DNA from: JANQQC01 sp965262255
GTDB taxonomy: Bacteria > Pseudomonadota > Alphaproteobacteria > Caulobacterales > Hyphomonadaceae
Assembly: GCA_965262255.1 (NCBI GenBank)
Contig: OZ253505.1
Coordinates: 558,001-622,000 of the forward strand
Direction: 5' to 3'
DNA length: 64,000 bases
A model generated the notes under the pieces. The model saw only the letters and a program-made list of their open reading frames with translations, made no database searches and was not told the DNA's origin. The position numbers and the translations under genes were made by a program. Positions 1 to 9,060 of the stretch are shown here, piece by piece; position 1 is the first letter of the stretch, and each line of letters opens with the position of its first letter.

Positions 1-635
1 TCGAATCGCGATTCTATCCGCGCATAGAGCTTCCTCCGATCCGGGTATAGGGCAATTGCTAGCCAAGCCAAATCGGACAATATCGACTGACTCTTTTGGG
101 CTCTAAATTCCGAGTACGCAATGCCTGAGGTCAACCAGACCTCATAGGCTCTGCTAATTCTTTGTCGGTCACTTCTTTTAATGTGAAGAACAGCTTTCGG
201 ATCAACAATTCCAAGCCGTTTATACAGACCGTCAACACCTTCGCTTTCAATTAGGGTGCGAACTTCATTTTTGACCGACTCTTCTATCGGCGGATACTCG
301 CTTATTCCATTGAATAAAGCATTAAAATATAAACCCGTGCCTCCAACAATTATAGGAGTTTTGTTCCTAGAACGAATATTTGATATTAACTCCGATGCCG
401 CTTCCAACCATGCCCCAACGGAATAACGAACACTTCCGTCAATATGTCCAAATAAATGGTGAGGAACTAAGTTCAGTTGCCAAAATCTCGGTCTATCGGT
501 TAATAAACGTAAGTCCTGATAAACTTGCATCGAGTCGGCGTTGACTACTTCGCCGTCTAGTCGCTTTGCGAGGGCAATCGCTAAATCTGTTTTTCCACTG
601 GCAGTTGGTCCGAGTATGAGGATTGGAGGCTTCAT
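1..635 (-). CDS. miaA: tRNA dimethylallyltransferase MiaA (3' end beyond window)
   Basis: MiaA transfers a dimethylallyl group to A37 of tRNAs reading UNN codons. Reading the minus strand from the ATG at 633-635 gives a protein that opens with MKPPILILGPTASGKT, the P-loop typical of MiaA. It continues with the family segments VNADSMQVYQD and PIIVGGTGLYFNAL and stays open to the window edge after about 211 codons. About one third of the protein (the family is near 300 residues) lies outside. The gene is divergent from serB with a 65-bp gap. No strong Shine-Dalgarno is seen, but no other in-frame start fits the conserved N-terminus. Confidence 0.95.
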   Translation of the reverse strand, partial: MKPPILILGPTASGKTDLAIALAKRLDGEVVNADSMQVYQDLRLLTDRPRFWQLNLVPHHLFGHIDGSVRYSVGAWLEAASELISNIRSRNKTPIIVGGTGLYFNALFNGISEYPPIEESVKNEVRTLIESEGVDGLYKRLGIVDPKAVLHIKRSDRQRISRAYEVWLTSGIAYSEFRAQKSQSILSDLAWLAIALYPDRRKLYARIESRF

Positions 636-700
636 ATGCTGGTACTTCGGTCAACAATGTGAATAGGTTCAATTTCAAAATGTTACAAAGCAATCACTAA

Positions 701-1597
701 ATGCTTGAACAAAACTATATCGCTATAGTTGTCGGACAAGAAGGTCACCCATTTCCAATGTCCGACGTTCTCACTGCTGTTCGTAAAAATGGCGGAAAAA
801 TCGGAAATTTGCAGAAACTGGGATCCTCTGGACATGCCTTTTCAATAGAATACTATGGCGGCGAAAACATCGGAAACGCTCTCAAGAAGAAATTTAACAC
901 AAATGCAGATATCGCTATTTTGTTTCCGAATAATCTAAAGAAAAAATTACTCTTAGCAGATATGGATTCGACGATCATCGAGCAAGAATGTCTCGATGAA
1001 CTCGCTTCATACGCGGGCGTTAAGAAGCAGGTAGCAACCATAACTCAAAAAGCTATGCAAGGAGAGCTAAACTTTGAAGACGCTCTAAGAGAGCGTGTGG
1101 CTATGCTCAAAGGTATACCGCTGAAGGCGTTGCAGGAATGCTGGAACAAAAAAATAACGATTTCAGCCGGTGCAAAAACTCTTGTGAAGACAATGCGAAG
1201 AAACGGAGCCCGTTGTGTGTTGGTTTCTGGTGGATTCACTTTCTTTACGTCTCGAGTTGCGGAAGCCGTCGGATTCGATGCGCATTATGGAAATAAACTT
1301 CTAGATGATGGTACTCATCTAACTGGCGAAGTTGCTGAGCCAATTTTGGGATTGGATTCTAAGCTTCAAACTCTGTTAACGGAAGTCAAAAACTCCCGCA
1401 TCTCAGCCGAAGACGCAATTGCTATTGGGGACGGGGCTAATGACCTTGCAATGATAAAAGCCGCGGGCTTAGGAATCGCTGTTCATGCCAAACCGATTGT
1501 CGCTGAAAATTCTGATGCTGCTATTACTATGACTGATCTGGCTTCGGTACTTTATTTTCAAGGATACAGTGAGGACGAATTCGTGGTCGACAACTAA
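701..1597 (+). CDS. serB: Phosphoserine phosphatase SerB
   Basis: Hydrolyses phosphoserine to serine, the last step of serine synthesis. It is a HAD-superfamily enzyme. Residues 1-75 form an ACT-like N-terminal domain. The catalytic loop LLADMDSTII lies near 84-93, with nucleophile D87 and acid/base D89. The later motifs VLVSGGFT and GDGANDLAMI complete the HAD active site. The length of 298 residues is normal for the family. It is divergent from miaA and convergent with degP. The miaA-serB-degP neighbourhood is common in Alphaproteobacteria. Confidence 0.96.
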   Translation: MLEQNYIAIVVGQEGHPFPMSDVLTAVRKNGGKIGNLQKLGSSGHAFSIEYYGGENIGNALKKKFNTNADIAILFPNNLKKKLLLADMDSTIIEQECLDELASYAGVKKQVATITQKAMQGELNFEDALRERVAMLKGIPLKALQECWNKKITISAGAKTLVKTMRRNGARCVLVSGGFTFFTSRVAEAVGFDAHYGNKLLDDGTHLTGEVAEPILGLDSKLQTLLTEVKNSRISAEDAIAIGDGANDLAMIKAAGLGIAVHAKPIVAENSDAAITMTDLASVLYFQGYSEDEFVVDN

Positions 1598-1633
1598 CTT
1601 TTTTATTGACTCTTGGTTCAAAAATCAATCAAT

Positions 1634-3100
1634 TCACCTAGCGGAATCAGACTCATCCGAAATTTCAACCGAATAGAATCTGTTCTGCCCTTTTCTGTTC
1701 ACTCTAAACAATAAAGGTTGGTCGGAAAAATCAACCTTGCTTTCTTCAATGGCTTCTTTTGCTTCGTCTACAGTCGTAATCATTTGAAATGAAATCTCAG
1801 TGATTACATCGCCTTTTTGAAGTTTTCCGTAGCTCGGCCCTCTAGGACTAACTGATTTGACAAGAACGCCAATAATATCTGCCGGAATACTAAATCGACG
1901 GCGGGCAGCATCATCTATTTCGACTAGTTCCAATCCAATTTCATTATCGTTCAACGATGTCACGTTCGGCACTTCCGGCTTTTCTGACTTTACATCAGAT
2001 TTGAGTTCTCCGATTTTAACCCAGATTTCCTCAGGCAAACCGTCTCGAATAACATCAAGAATTATAGAGGTTCCGATAGGTGTTTCCGCAACTATTCGCG
2101 TTAACGTTCTAACATTATCAATAGGGCGACCATCAAACGACAACAACAAATCACCGACCTCGACTCCCGCTTCCAAAGCCGGTCCTTTTTCGTCAACATC
2201 CGTAATTATTACACCGTTCGTTTCACCAGAAAGACCGTATGCTCGCGCAATACTTTCATCAATGTTTTGAATGTTTACGCCTAACCAACCCCGCTCCACT
2301 TTTCCAAATCGTAGAATCTGATTAGTAATCTGAACAACCAAATTAGCGGGAATAGAAAAACCTATACCGACAGAACCCCCTGAAGGTGTCACAATCGCCG
2401 TGTTTACCCCTAGAACCTGCCCAGCGAGATTAAACAATGGACCGCCTGAATTTCCTTGATTGATTGCTGCGTCAGTCTGAATAAAATCGTCGTACCGTCC
2501 GGCCTGAATATCTCTGTTGCGCGCAGACACAATACCAGCAGAAACCGAACCTCCAAATCCAAATGGATTTCCAATTGCAATAACCCAATCACCGACATCC
2601 GCCACGTCGCTATCGGCAAATTCGACAAACGGTAGTTCGTCTTCACTTTCCACTTTCAATACAGCTAGATCTGTAGCCTGATCTGAACCAATAATTCTCG
2701 CATCAAGTGTTCTTCCATCATGAAAGTTGATCTGAATGCCATCTGCTTTTTCGATGACGTGATAATTCGTCACTATGAAGCCATCTGAAGAAATCACGAA
2801 GCCCGATCCTAAAGCACCAGGACGTTCAATCCCCTCCCTATTATTCTCAAAGAGGTCGTTGAACCGCTCTAATGGAGACCCGTCTGGAAACGACGGTAGA
2901 CGTGAAGAATTTATAATTTGTGTTGTTGAGATATTTACAACGGCGGGCATCAACCGATTTGCGAGTTGAGAAAAGTTTGCTGGAATCTCGGAAGACTCCA
3001 AGGCATCAATCTTCTTTGATAGCGATTGCGAGTACGCAGGTACTGTTAGTAGACTTAACGCCGCAATGATACGGAGCGACTTAAAGATGATACCTACCAT
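1634..3100 (-). CDS. degP: Do/DegP-family periplasmic serine protease
   Basis: Periplasmic protease and chaperone for misfolded envelope proteins. An N-terminal hydrophobic segment (residues 1-24) acts as a signal peptide. The trypsin-like domain shows H114 in TNYHVIEK, D144 in DLAVLKV and S218 in GNSGGPLF. Two PDZ domains follow, at about 270-360 and 385-480. The gene is last in a minus-strand series hflK-hflC-small protein-degP, the usual alphaproteobacterial arrangement, which links the protease to the HflKC membrane complex. A heat-shock role is plausible because rpoH is also in the window, but I did not identify a sigma-32 promoter. Confidence 0.95.
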   Translation of the reverse strand: MVGIIFKSLRIIAALSLLTVPAYSQSLSKKIDALESSEIPANFSQLANRLMPAVVNISTTQIINSSRLPSFPDGSPLERFNDLFENNREGIERPGALGSGFVISSDGFIVTNYHVIEKADGIQINFHDGRTLDARIIGSDQATDLAVLKVESEDELPFVEFADSDVADVGDWVIAIGNPFGFGGSVSAGIVSARNRDIQAGRYDDFIQTDAAINQGNSGGPLFNLAGQVLGVNTAIVTPSGGSVGIGFSIPANLVVQITNQILRFGKVERGWLGVNIQNIDESIARAYGLSGETNGVIITDVDEKGPALEAGVEVGDLLLSFDGRPIDNVRTLTRIVAETPIGTSIILDVIRDGLPEEIWVKIGELKSDVKSEKPEVPNVTSLNDNEIGLELVEIDDAARRRFSIPADIIGVLVKSVSPRGPSYGKLQKGDVITEISFQMITTVDEAKEAIEESKVDFSDQPLLFRVNRKGQNRFYSVEISDESDSAR

Positions 3101-3172
3101 TTTTGTGGAAAATCGAGATATTTAGAATTCAAAACATATCTTACCTGCAAAACGGATCGCAGGAAACGCCCG

Positions 3173-3283
3173 TCAATCGTTCTGCTCTTCCGAATCGGTA
3201 AGAAAAACGTGAAGTAAACATCCGAAGATGAACATCCAAATACCAAACAGTAAAAACTTAGTAATTTCCCATAGAATTTTCAT
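3173..3283 (-). CDS. 36-residue single-span membrane protein between hflC and degP
   Basis: A short reading frame on the minus strand that is easily missed. It starts with ATG at 3281-3283 and is preceded by a good Shine-Dalgarno, AGGAGA (3291-3296), with 7-nt spacing. The 36-residue product begins MKILWEITKF, has one hydrophobic span from about residue 10 to 31, and ends in an acidic tail (DSEEQND). Its place between hflC and degP matches where other proteobacteria carry a small membrane protein (such as DUF2065), but I do not see clear DUF2065 similarity. Function is unknown. A role near HflKC or DegP is inferred from position only. Confidence 0.55.
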   Translation of the reverse strand: MKILWEITKFLLFGIWMFIFGCLLHVFLTDSEEQND

Positions 3284-3447
3284 AGTGACATCTCCTAAAA
3301 TGAATTTCCTAGAACAAATCCTTAACGGAACAATGATACCATAGGTGTCAACATCGTTTATCTCTAGGCGCGAACAGCAGATCTGAATCTTTATTTGTTG
3401 GTGTGGAAGTATAGAAAAATCTCTAATAATCTAAAAATTCCTCACTA

Positions 3448-4305
3448 TTACCTACTCACTTGCGCCGCCTGTTCTGAGAACACTGAACACACATCAAGTT
3501 TCTCCGGTCCAACAATCAAACGTGTGCCGTCCTGTATGGCTTCCTCACAAGCGATAAGCGAGCGATAAAACCTAAAGAAATCAGGATCTTTGCCATAAGC
3601 AGCCGCATAGATAGCGTTTCGTTGAGCGTCACCTGATCCACGAATTCGCTCAGACTCCTCTCGCGCCGCTGCCTCAATTCGTATGGCTTCCTCCGCTCCC
3701 TCTGACCGTATTCTCTGAGCCTCTTGCTGACGCGCCGTTCTCATTCGATCGTATACGCCTTCCGCAATCTGGTCGGGTAAATCGGCTTGCCTGATTCTGA
3801 CATCAATTATGTCAATGCCTGTATCGCCCATATTATTGTTCACAGTTTCGCGAATACGATCCATCAACTGCGCCCGCTGGCCCGAAACAATTTCTGGAAC
3901 TGGTACACGTCCCAAAGCTTCTCTGATCGCCGATTCCGTAAACCTGTCCAATTGCCGAGATGCTTGGCTCTCTGTTCGCAAACGTTGATAAAACTTGAGC
4001 GGATCGTTAATCCTCCAGCGCACAAATGCGTCTACCACTAATCTTCGCTGGTCTGAGGCCAATACTTCAATATCTGAAATGTTTAGACCAATGTTTTTTC
4101 GATCAAGCATCACGACTTGCTGAGCCACTGGTAACTTTAAGTAGAGTCCAGCTTCGTCCGTTCCCGGTTCATTACGAACTTCGACAGGATCGCCAAACTG
4201 CAAGACAAGAGCCTGCTGGTCTTGTCTGACCGTATATAAGGCATTCATCGCAATAACGATGATGCCTATGATTACTCCAAGAGTTGTATACCCAAAGGTG
4301 TTCAT
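3448..4305 (-). CDS. hflC: HflC, FtsH-modulator subunit (SPFH/band 7)
   Basis: HflC and HflK form a large inner-membrane complex that surrounds and modulates the FtsH protease. The protein has one N-terminal membrane span (residues about 5-24) followed by the band 7 domain. Family segments include VLQFGDPV, LKLPVAQQVVMLDRKN and DVRIRQADLP, plus the charged helical region with ARQQEAQRIRSEGAEEA. The length of 285 residues is typical. It follows hflK by only 11 bp, so the two are almost certainly co-transcribed. Confidence 0.95.
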   Translation of the reverse strand: MNTFGYTTLGVIIGIIVIAMNALYTVRQDQQALVLQFGDPVEVRNEPGTDEAGLYLKLPVAQQVVMLDRKNIGLNISDIEVLASDQRRLVVDAFVRWRINDPLKFYQRLRTESQASRQLDRFTESAIREALGRVPVPEIVSGQRAQLMDRIRETVNNNMGDTGIDIIDVRIRQADLPDQIAEGVYDRMRTARQQEAQRIRSEGAEEAIRIEAAAREESERIRGSGDAQRNAIYAAAYGKDPDFFRFYRSLIACEEAIQDGTRLIVGPEKLDVCSVFSEQAAQVSR

Positions 4306-4316
4306 CCGATTAACTC

Positions 4317-5408
4317 CTACTGCCGCCTTTCAATGCGATCTAATGGTAAATATGGGACAGCTCCTGACTCACTATCAAGTACCGTCTTGTCTGCTCGTGC
4401 TAGAACACGCTCAATTGTTTCAAGGTACATCCGCTCGCGCGTAACTTGTGGTGCTAAACGATACTCTTCATAAATTTTGTTAAATCTATCGGCTGCCCCT
4501 CGCGACTCTGCAATGACTCGATCTCGGTACGCTCTCGCCTCAGGAAGAATCTGGTTGGCAACTTGGCGGGCATTATTAATGCGAGTCTCGGCATCCTGTT
4601 CCGCTTTATTTACATCATTGAATGCCTCAATGACGGGCTGCGGTGGATCAGATCGTGCGATCTGAACATCAAGAACATCAATACCGGCTCGATACTCATC
4701 CAACAAAGTTTGAGTTTGTAACTTTACTTCCTGCTGAACCCGGTCACGCTCCGTAGTTATAACGTTTTGGAGTTGCGACTTTCCGACAACTTCTCGCATA
4801 ACCGACTCGGCAACCATTCGAACCGCGGCTTCTGGTTCCTTAACGTTCAGAATAAAATCTTGCGGTTGATCGGTATTGACCTTCCAGAACACCGAAAACT
4901 GAATATCGGCGATGTTCTCATCTTCTGTCAACATCAGGCTTTCCGACTTATTATCGCCGATTCTGATCTGAAGTTGATCTTCAACGGGAACTAAAACATG
5001 AGACCCTATAGGAGTTGGCCATCGCCAGCGTAGACCCGGCCCGAAATTCGTTTGCCATTTTCCGAATCGAAACACCGTAGCTTGCTCGCCAGCATCCACA
5101 ACGACCAACCCAGTCGCTAGCCAAGCAAACCCTGCCACTACAGCCGCAACGATAGCTCCAAAGCGTCCAAGGTTTAAGCCACCCCCATTTCCGCCAGATC
5201 TATTCTGGCTACCGCTGTTGCCTAGCTTGAGTCGTTCGCGCATTTTCTCAAACTGTTCTCCTAAGTCCGGTGGGGGTGCCCCATTACCACCACCGTTGCC
5301 GCTCCCATTTCCGCGACTCCACGGAGAACGATTCTCATCGTCGTTATCCGGTTCACTGCCCCACGGGCCGCTACCGTTTCCGCCATTTGAATTCTTATTG
5401 TTAGGCAT
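4317..5408 (-). CDS. hflK: HflK, FtsH-modulator subunit (SPFH/band 7)
   Basis: Partner of HflC in the membrane complex that controls FtsH. Residues 1-80 are a Gly/Asn/Ser-rich cytoplasmic tail, as in other HflK proteins. A membrane span runs from about 84 to 104, and the band 7 domain starts with VVVDAGEQATVFRFGKW. The later segment VLDVQIARSDPP is also typical. It is the first gene of the hflK-hflC-(small protein)-degP series and is divergent from mrp across a 98-bp gap that must hold both promoters. Confidence 0.95.
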   Translation of the reverse strand: MPNNKNSNGGNGSGPWGSEPDNDDENRSPWSRGNGSGNGGGNGAPPPDLGEQFEKMRERLKLGNSGSQNRSGGNGGGLNLGRFGAIVAAVVAGFAWLATGLVVVDAGEQATVFRFGKWQTNFGPGLRWRWPTPIGSHVLVPVEDQLQIRIGDNKSESLMLTEDENIADIQFSVFWKVNTDQPQDFILNVKEPEAAVRMVAESVMREVVGKSQLQNVITTERDRVQQEVKLQTQTLLDEYRAGIDVLDVQIARSDPPQPVIEAFNDVNKAEQDAETRINNARQVANQILPEARAYRDRVIAESRGAADRFNKIYEEYRLAPQVTRERMYLETIERVLARADKTVLDSESGAVPYLPLDRIERRQ

Positions 5409-5506
5409 TGACCTAAAAACCTTATATAGAATGGAGCTAATTGCTCAATCTTTCTCATTATAAGTAAATATGGGGAGCAAATTGAATTTCTCAAGGTATC
5501 AACTAG

Positions 5507-6619
5507 ATGTTTGGCAAAAAAAAATCTCAAACAAAAAAACTCGTGCAAACAATATCAGCAACTTTGGGAAACCCAAGTTGGCTTAATGAAGTCCTTATTC
5601 GGGACGGGAATAATGCTGTGATCGTGATAAATAGTGATTCACCATATCCGAAAGTTAACGAAGATAGACGGTTGCGATCAGAAAGTTTGGTTCGAGGAAT
5701 AAAAGGTGTGCATTCGGTGACAGCAATACTGACCTCGCATCAATCTGAACATCAACAAACAAAAGACCCACCGATTGAAATCAAAACACATTCCAATTCT
5801 TCTGTAAAGAAAGTCGATGGAATTTCCCGAATAGTGGTCGTCGCAAGCGCTAAAGGAGGTGTTGGGAAATCAACAGTCTCTGTAAATTTGGCGGTCACAT
5901 TGGCGCAAGGAGGATTTAAAGTTGGACTTCTAGACACAGATATATACGGCCCTTCTATCCCCACAATGCTTGGAACAACAAAGTCTAAGCTGAAAAAGAA
6001 TAAGAATGAGCGCATGCAACCGGTCGAAGCCCACGGGATTAAGACATTGTCGATGGGTTACGTAGCGGATCCCGAGTCAGCAGTTGTTTGGCGAGGTCCG
6101 ATGGTTAGTTCCGCGATTTCTCAATTAGTGTACGAAGGTGACTGGACTGACTCGGATAACGAGCCTCTCGATTTTCTAATTGTTGATACTCCGCCAGGTA
6201 CTGGCGATGCTCAACTCACTCTTATTCAAAAAATACCTGTTACAGCCTGTATTCTGGTAACAACCCCTCAAAAGGTAGCCATTACTGACACTCAACGAAG
6301 CGCCGCGATGTTTACCCGCGTTAATATGCCCTTGCTTGGCATTATTGAAACCATGAGTTGGTATGAAACAGTAGGGAAAAAAATCTATCTGATGGGCAAA
6401 AACGGAGGCTACAATTTAGCAAAATCCATAGACATTCCGTGCTTAGGCCAAATTCCTATCTCTGATTCCATTCGAGAGGGCGGGGACAAAGGAAAACCTG
6501 CAGTATTGTCCGATCAAAGCGTATATGGTCAGTTCAACGCCATAGCCACTAATGTTTGCAGAGAACTCGATAAACTTACTACTCGATCAAGTGACGAGAG
6601 ACAGTCTGCCAATCGGTAA
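5507..6619 (+). CDS. Mrp/ApbC/Nbp35-family P-loop ATPase lacking the CxxC motif
   Basis: Mrp proteins are iron-sulfur cluster carriers. Residues 10-80 resemble the N-terminal MIP18/DUF59 domain. The deviant Walker A KGGVGKS is at 116-122, followed by typical ParA/Mrp segments such as DTDIYGPS and DTPPGTGDAQLTL. The family normally has a CPxC pair just after a Met-Ser-Tyr motif. Here MSWYETVGKK starts at residue 283 and has no cysteine, so the canonical bridging cluster site is absent. Codons 4-6 form an A9 run. The gene is monocistronic and divergent from hflK. It may be an ATPase that no longer carries a cluster. Confidence 0.9.
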   Translation: MFGKKKSQTKKLVQTISATLGNPSWLNEVLIRDGNNAVIVINSDSPYPKVNEDRRLRSESLVRGIKGVHSVTAILTSHQSEHQQTKDPPIEIKTHSNSSVKKVDGISRIVVVASAKGGVGKSTVSVNLAVTLAQGGFKVGLLDTDIYGPSIPTMLGTTKSKLKKNKNERMQPVEAHGIKTLSMGYVADPESAVVWRGPMVSSAISQLVYEGDWTDSDNEPLDFLIVDTPPGTGDAQLTLIQKIPVTACILVTTPQKVAITDTQRSAAMFTRVNMPLLGIIETMSWYETVGKKIYLMGKNGGYNLAKSIDIPCLGQIPISDSIREGGDKGKPAVLSDQSVYGQFNAIATNVCRELDKLTTRSSDERQSANR

Positions 6620-6657
6620 CGAGTTAGAAGTATTTAGTCTGATTGAAGGAACAAAAG

Positions 6658-7566
6658 TTAAGTATTAAAGTTAAGTTTAAGACCGGGTTCTGGCCATCGA
6701 CACTTTATAAGTTTTCCGGTTCCCGACAAGGTAATATATGCGTCGCGCATATCGTCTCCACCAAACGCAATATTCGTTACAAACGGATCCGGAAACGCAA
6801 TATGAGAATGCGATCCGTCAGGGGAGATTGAAGTGATTCCACCTTTTCTTATCGTGGCGACGCAAACATTGCCAGATTCTGCAACTGCCAAACTATCGAA
6901 ATATCTTAGGTCAGGCATACCTGTTACAACCCGCCCTGTGTCAAAAGGTGAATCCGCTGATTTTATTTTTCCGGACGATTCAATTTCATACGCCCATAAG
7001 CGAGCTGTCATCGTATCGGCAAAATAAACCGTTTTTTCATCTGGACTCAATCCTACCCCGTTTGGAGATATATGTGGATAGTCTATGCAAGAAACATGGG
7101 AACCGTCGGGTTTTCCGAAAAAGAATCCCCCGTTATCACGATCACGTGAACGAGTTTTACCCAAGTCCGTGAAATAGAAGTTACCGCTCTTGTCGAAAAC
7201 AATATCGTTAGGTCCCCTCAGATCAATCGAATCTGCTTTTTCATAGAGTCGCTCCACCTTTCCCGAATCTATCTCTATTCGTTCGATACGACCTCCAGAG
7301 TAATCTTTCGGCATATGACCAGGAACTGTTAATCCATCCTTTTGGTGATACTTAAACCCGCCATTGTTGCAACAGTAAAGAGCGCCGTCCGGTCCGATCG
7401 CTAACCCATTCGGTCCACCGCCCGGAGAGGCGATAACTTCTGTTTTACCGTTCCAGCATCGTGTTATCGTCTGACGCGCTATTTCGACGATTATTACGGA
7501 GCCGTCTGCCATAACGACAGGGCCTTCTGGAAACATTAACCCTTCAGCGATGACTTCAAAATCCAT
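6658..7566 (-). CDS. SMP-30/gluconolactonase/LRE-family protein
   Basis: A six-bladed beta-propeller hydrolase family that opens sugar lactones using one divalent metal. Family segments are MFPEGPVV (metal-binding Glu near the N-terminus), GGPNGLAIGPDGALY, GPNDIVFDKSGNFYFTD and SPNGVGLSPDEKTVYFAD. The length of 302 residues fits. It lies 53 bp downstream of folA on the same strand, but nothing indicates the substrate. The gene is convergent with mrp. Confidence 0.85.
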   Translation of the reverse strand: MDFEVIAEGLMFPEGPVVMADGSVIIVEIARQTITRCWNGKTEVIASPGGGPNGLAIGPDGALYCCNNGGFKYHQKDGLTVPGHMPKDYSGGRIERIEIDSGKVERLYEKADSIDLRGPNDIVFDKSGNFYFTDLGKTRSRDRDNGGFFFGKPDGSHVSCIDYPHISPNGVGLSPDEKTVYFADTMTARLWAYEIESSGKIKSADSPFDTGRVVTGMPDLRYFDSLAVAESGNVCVATIRKGGITSISPDGSHSHIAFPDPFVTNIAFGGDDMRDAYITLSGTGKLIKCRWPEPGLKLNFNT

Positions 7567-7619
7567 TGGTTAACCCTTTAACTGAGCAAAAAACTAGACG
7601 CGAGTCTACGTCGGTCATT

Positions 7620-8150
7620 TCAAACGGCTTCTTTTTTCCGAGTATATCTGTTTATAACGAAATCGAAGTCGTTCGACGAATCTGCAGCTTGTTCTATTAC
7701 TCGGTCGACTTGCCAGTCATCCCTTTCGAATTTTGGGAAAAAAGCGTCGCCAACGGGACTGGCTGCCACTTCAGTAATAAACATTAAACTGACTTGCGAA
7801 ATTACATCTTGGTAAAGTCCTGCTCCGCCTATGGCAAACACATACTTTTCTTTGCTAGATACTGCAAGAGATTCGGCTGTAGCCCTCGCTACTTTTAAAT
7901 CTGTAAACACTCTTGCTTTATCAGCGAGAAATTTCCCATCGCGTGAAACAACGATGTTCTCTCGTTTGGGCAAAGGACGTTTGGGCAAACTTTCCCAAGT
8001 TTTCCGTCCCATAATTATCGGACACCCCGACGTTAGATTTTTAAAGAATTTCAAATCTGCGCCCAAATGCCACGGCAAAGCGCCTCGGCATCCAATAACG
8101 TTATTAGTTCCTCTTGCTACGATTAAGGCAAAGGTAACGGGTAGATTCAC
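7620..8150 (-). CDS. folA: Dihydrofolate reductase
   Basis: Reduces dihydrofolate to tetrahydrofolate. The protein shows the DHFR signature: an N-terminal strand with IVARGTNNVIGCRGALPWHL, then IIMGRKTWESLPKRPLP, VVSRD and the late FAIGGAGLY NADPH-binding loop. The size of 176 residues is normal. In related alphaproteobacteria folA lies directly upstream of hflK. Here mrp and the lactonase gene separate them. thyA is not in the window. Confidence 0.95.
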   Translation of the reverse strand: MNLPVTFALIVARGTNNVIGCRGALPWHLGADLKFFKNLTSGCPIIMGRKTWESLPKRPLPKRENIVVSRDGKFLADKARVFTDLKVARATAESLAVSSKEKYVFAIGGAGLYQDVISQVSLMFITEVAASPVGDAFFPKFERDDWQVDRVIEQAADSSNDFDFVINRYTRKKEAV

Positions 8151-8360
8151 AGGGTTTTCCTCAAAACAGGTGTAAATTTTATTCGCGGCAGTTTTAGCGG
8201 TATAAAGTATTTACTATAACGTTGATTGACTCGACAAAATTCACTCTTGGAATTAGCTTTCTTGGATTTCGCGTCATCAAACAAAAATTTCTGGCTATTT
8301 GTGACTATAATTTTGGCCTTCCGAACTAATTCTCAACTCTAAACTTGGTGTAACTATAAA

Positions 8361-9056
8361 GTGTCTGACTTTGGATTATTTCTATTTGAGCAACTTACTG
8401 TCTTTCTAACTGGAGGCAACGAACGTTCATCTGACTTTCTTCTCGCTGTCGTACCAGGGTTGATCAGCACATTTCTTCTAATTTACTTTCTTGGCGGAAG
8501 ATTTTGGGCATTCTTGTACTTTGCAACGATCCCGTTTCTGAACTGGTCATTTGGCGTGATTGCCCCGCTTCAGATAGCGGAGGCGAATGATTTTTTTAGA
8601 CACGGTGTGTCTCTCCATCCGCTAACGCTGGTAACAGGATTGGTTTTTGTATTTAGAGATTTCGTTCAGAGACTTATGGGAAAGAAGGTATTGATTGTTA
8701 TGGCATTAGCAATCGGTTGGTCGTTCTTTTATGCGTGGCCAGTAATTGCTTTAGCCTCCGGATTGGCTTTCGCATTTTCTGAGATGGTCGACTGGGCGAT
8801 GTTTACCTTTACCAAGTACCGGCTTTCCACAAGAATCTTGCTCTCAAGCGCGGTAGCCGTTCCGATAGACTCGACAATATTTTTATTTGGCGCAGATCTG
8901 GCACAGCAAATGGCTTTAGATGCTGAACCCGGAAGCATGTTTAATCTTATCAATTGGGTTGTTTTCGTAATTGGCAAGATGATTGCTGCTTTCGTAATCG
9001 CATACGGAATACGCCAGAGGGAAAAATCTGGCGACTTCGCCTGGCATCAAGATTAG
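8361..9056 (+). CDS. VUT-family membrane protein, possible queuosine-precursor transporter
   Basis: A 231-residue integral membrane protein with about six hydrophobic spans and a GTG start. The segments FVFRDFVQRLMG, ASGLAFAFSEMVDW and AVAVPIDSTIFL match the VUT (DUF165/YhhQ-like) family. Some members import the queuosine precursor preQ0 or preQ1. The tgt gene elsewhere in this window inserts such a base into tRNA, so that role is plausible but inferred. The gene ends 4 bp before nudC and probably shares its transcript. Confidence 0.75.
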   Translation: MSDFGLFLFEQLTVFLTGGNERSSDFLLAVVPGLISTFLLIYFLGGRFWAFLYFATIPFLNWSFGVIAPLQIAEANDFFRHGVSLHPLTLVTGLVFVFRDFVQRLMGKKVLIVMALAIGWSFFYAWPVIALASGLAFAFSEMVDWAMFTFTKYRLSTRILLSSAVAVPIDSTIFLFGADLAQQMALDAEPGSMFNLINWVVFVIGKMIAAFVIAYGIRQREKSGDFAWHQD

Positions 9057-9060
9057 CACC

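Noticed and set aside
5516..5524. A9 run at codons 4-6 of the mrp-like gene as a slippage switch
   Set aside because: A-runs of this length are common in AT-rich Lys codons and nothing else supports switching.
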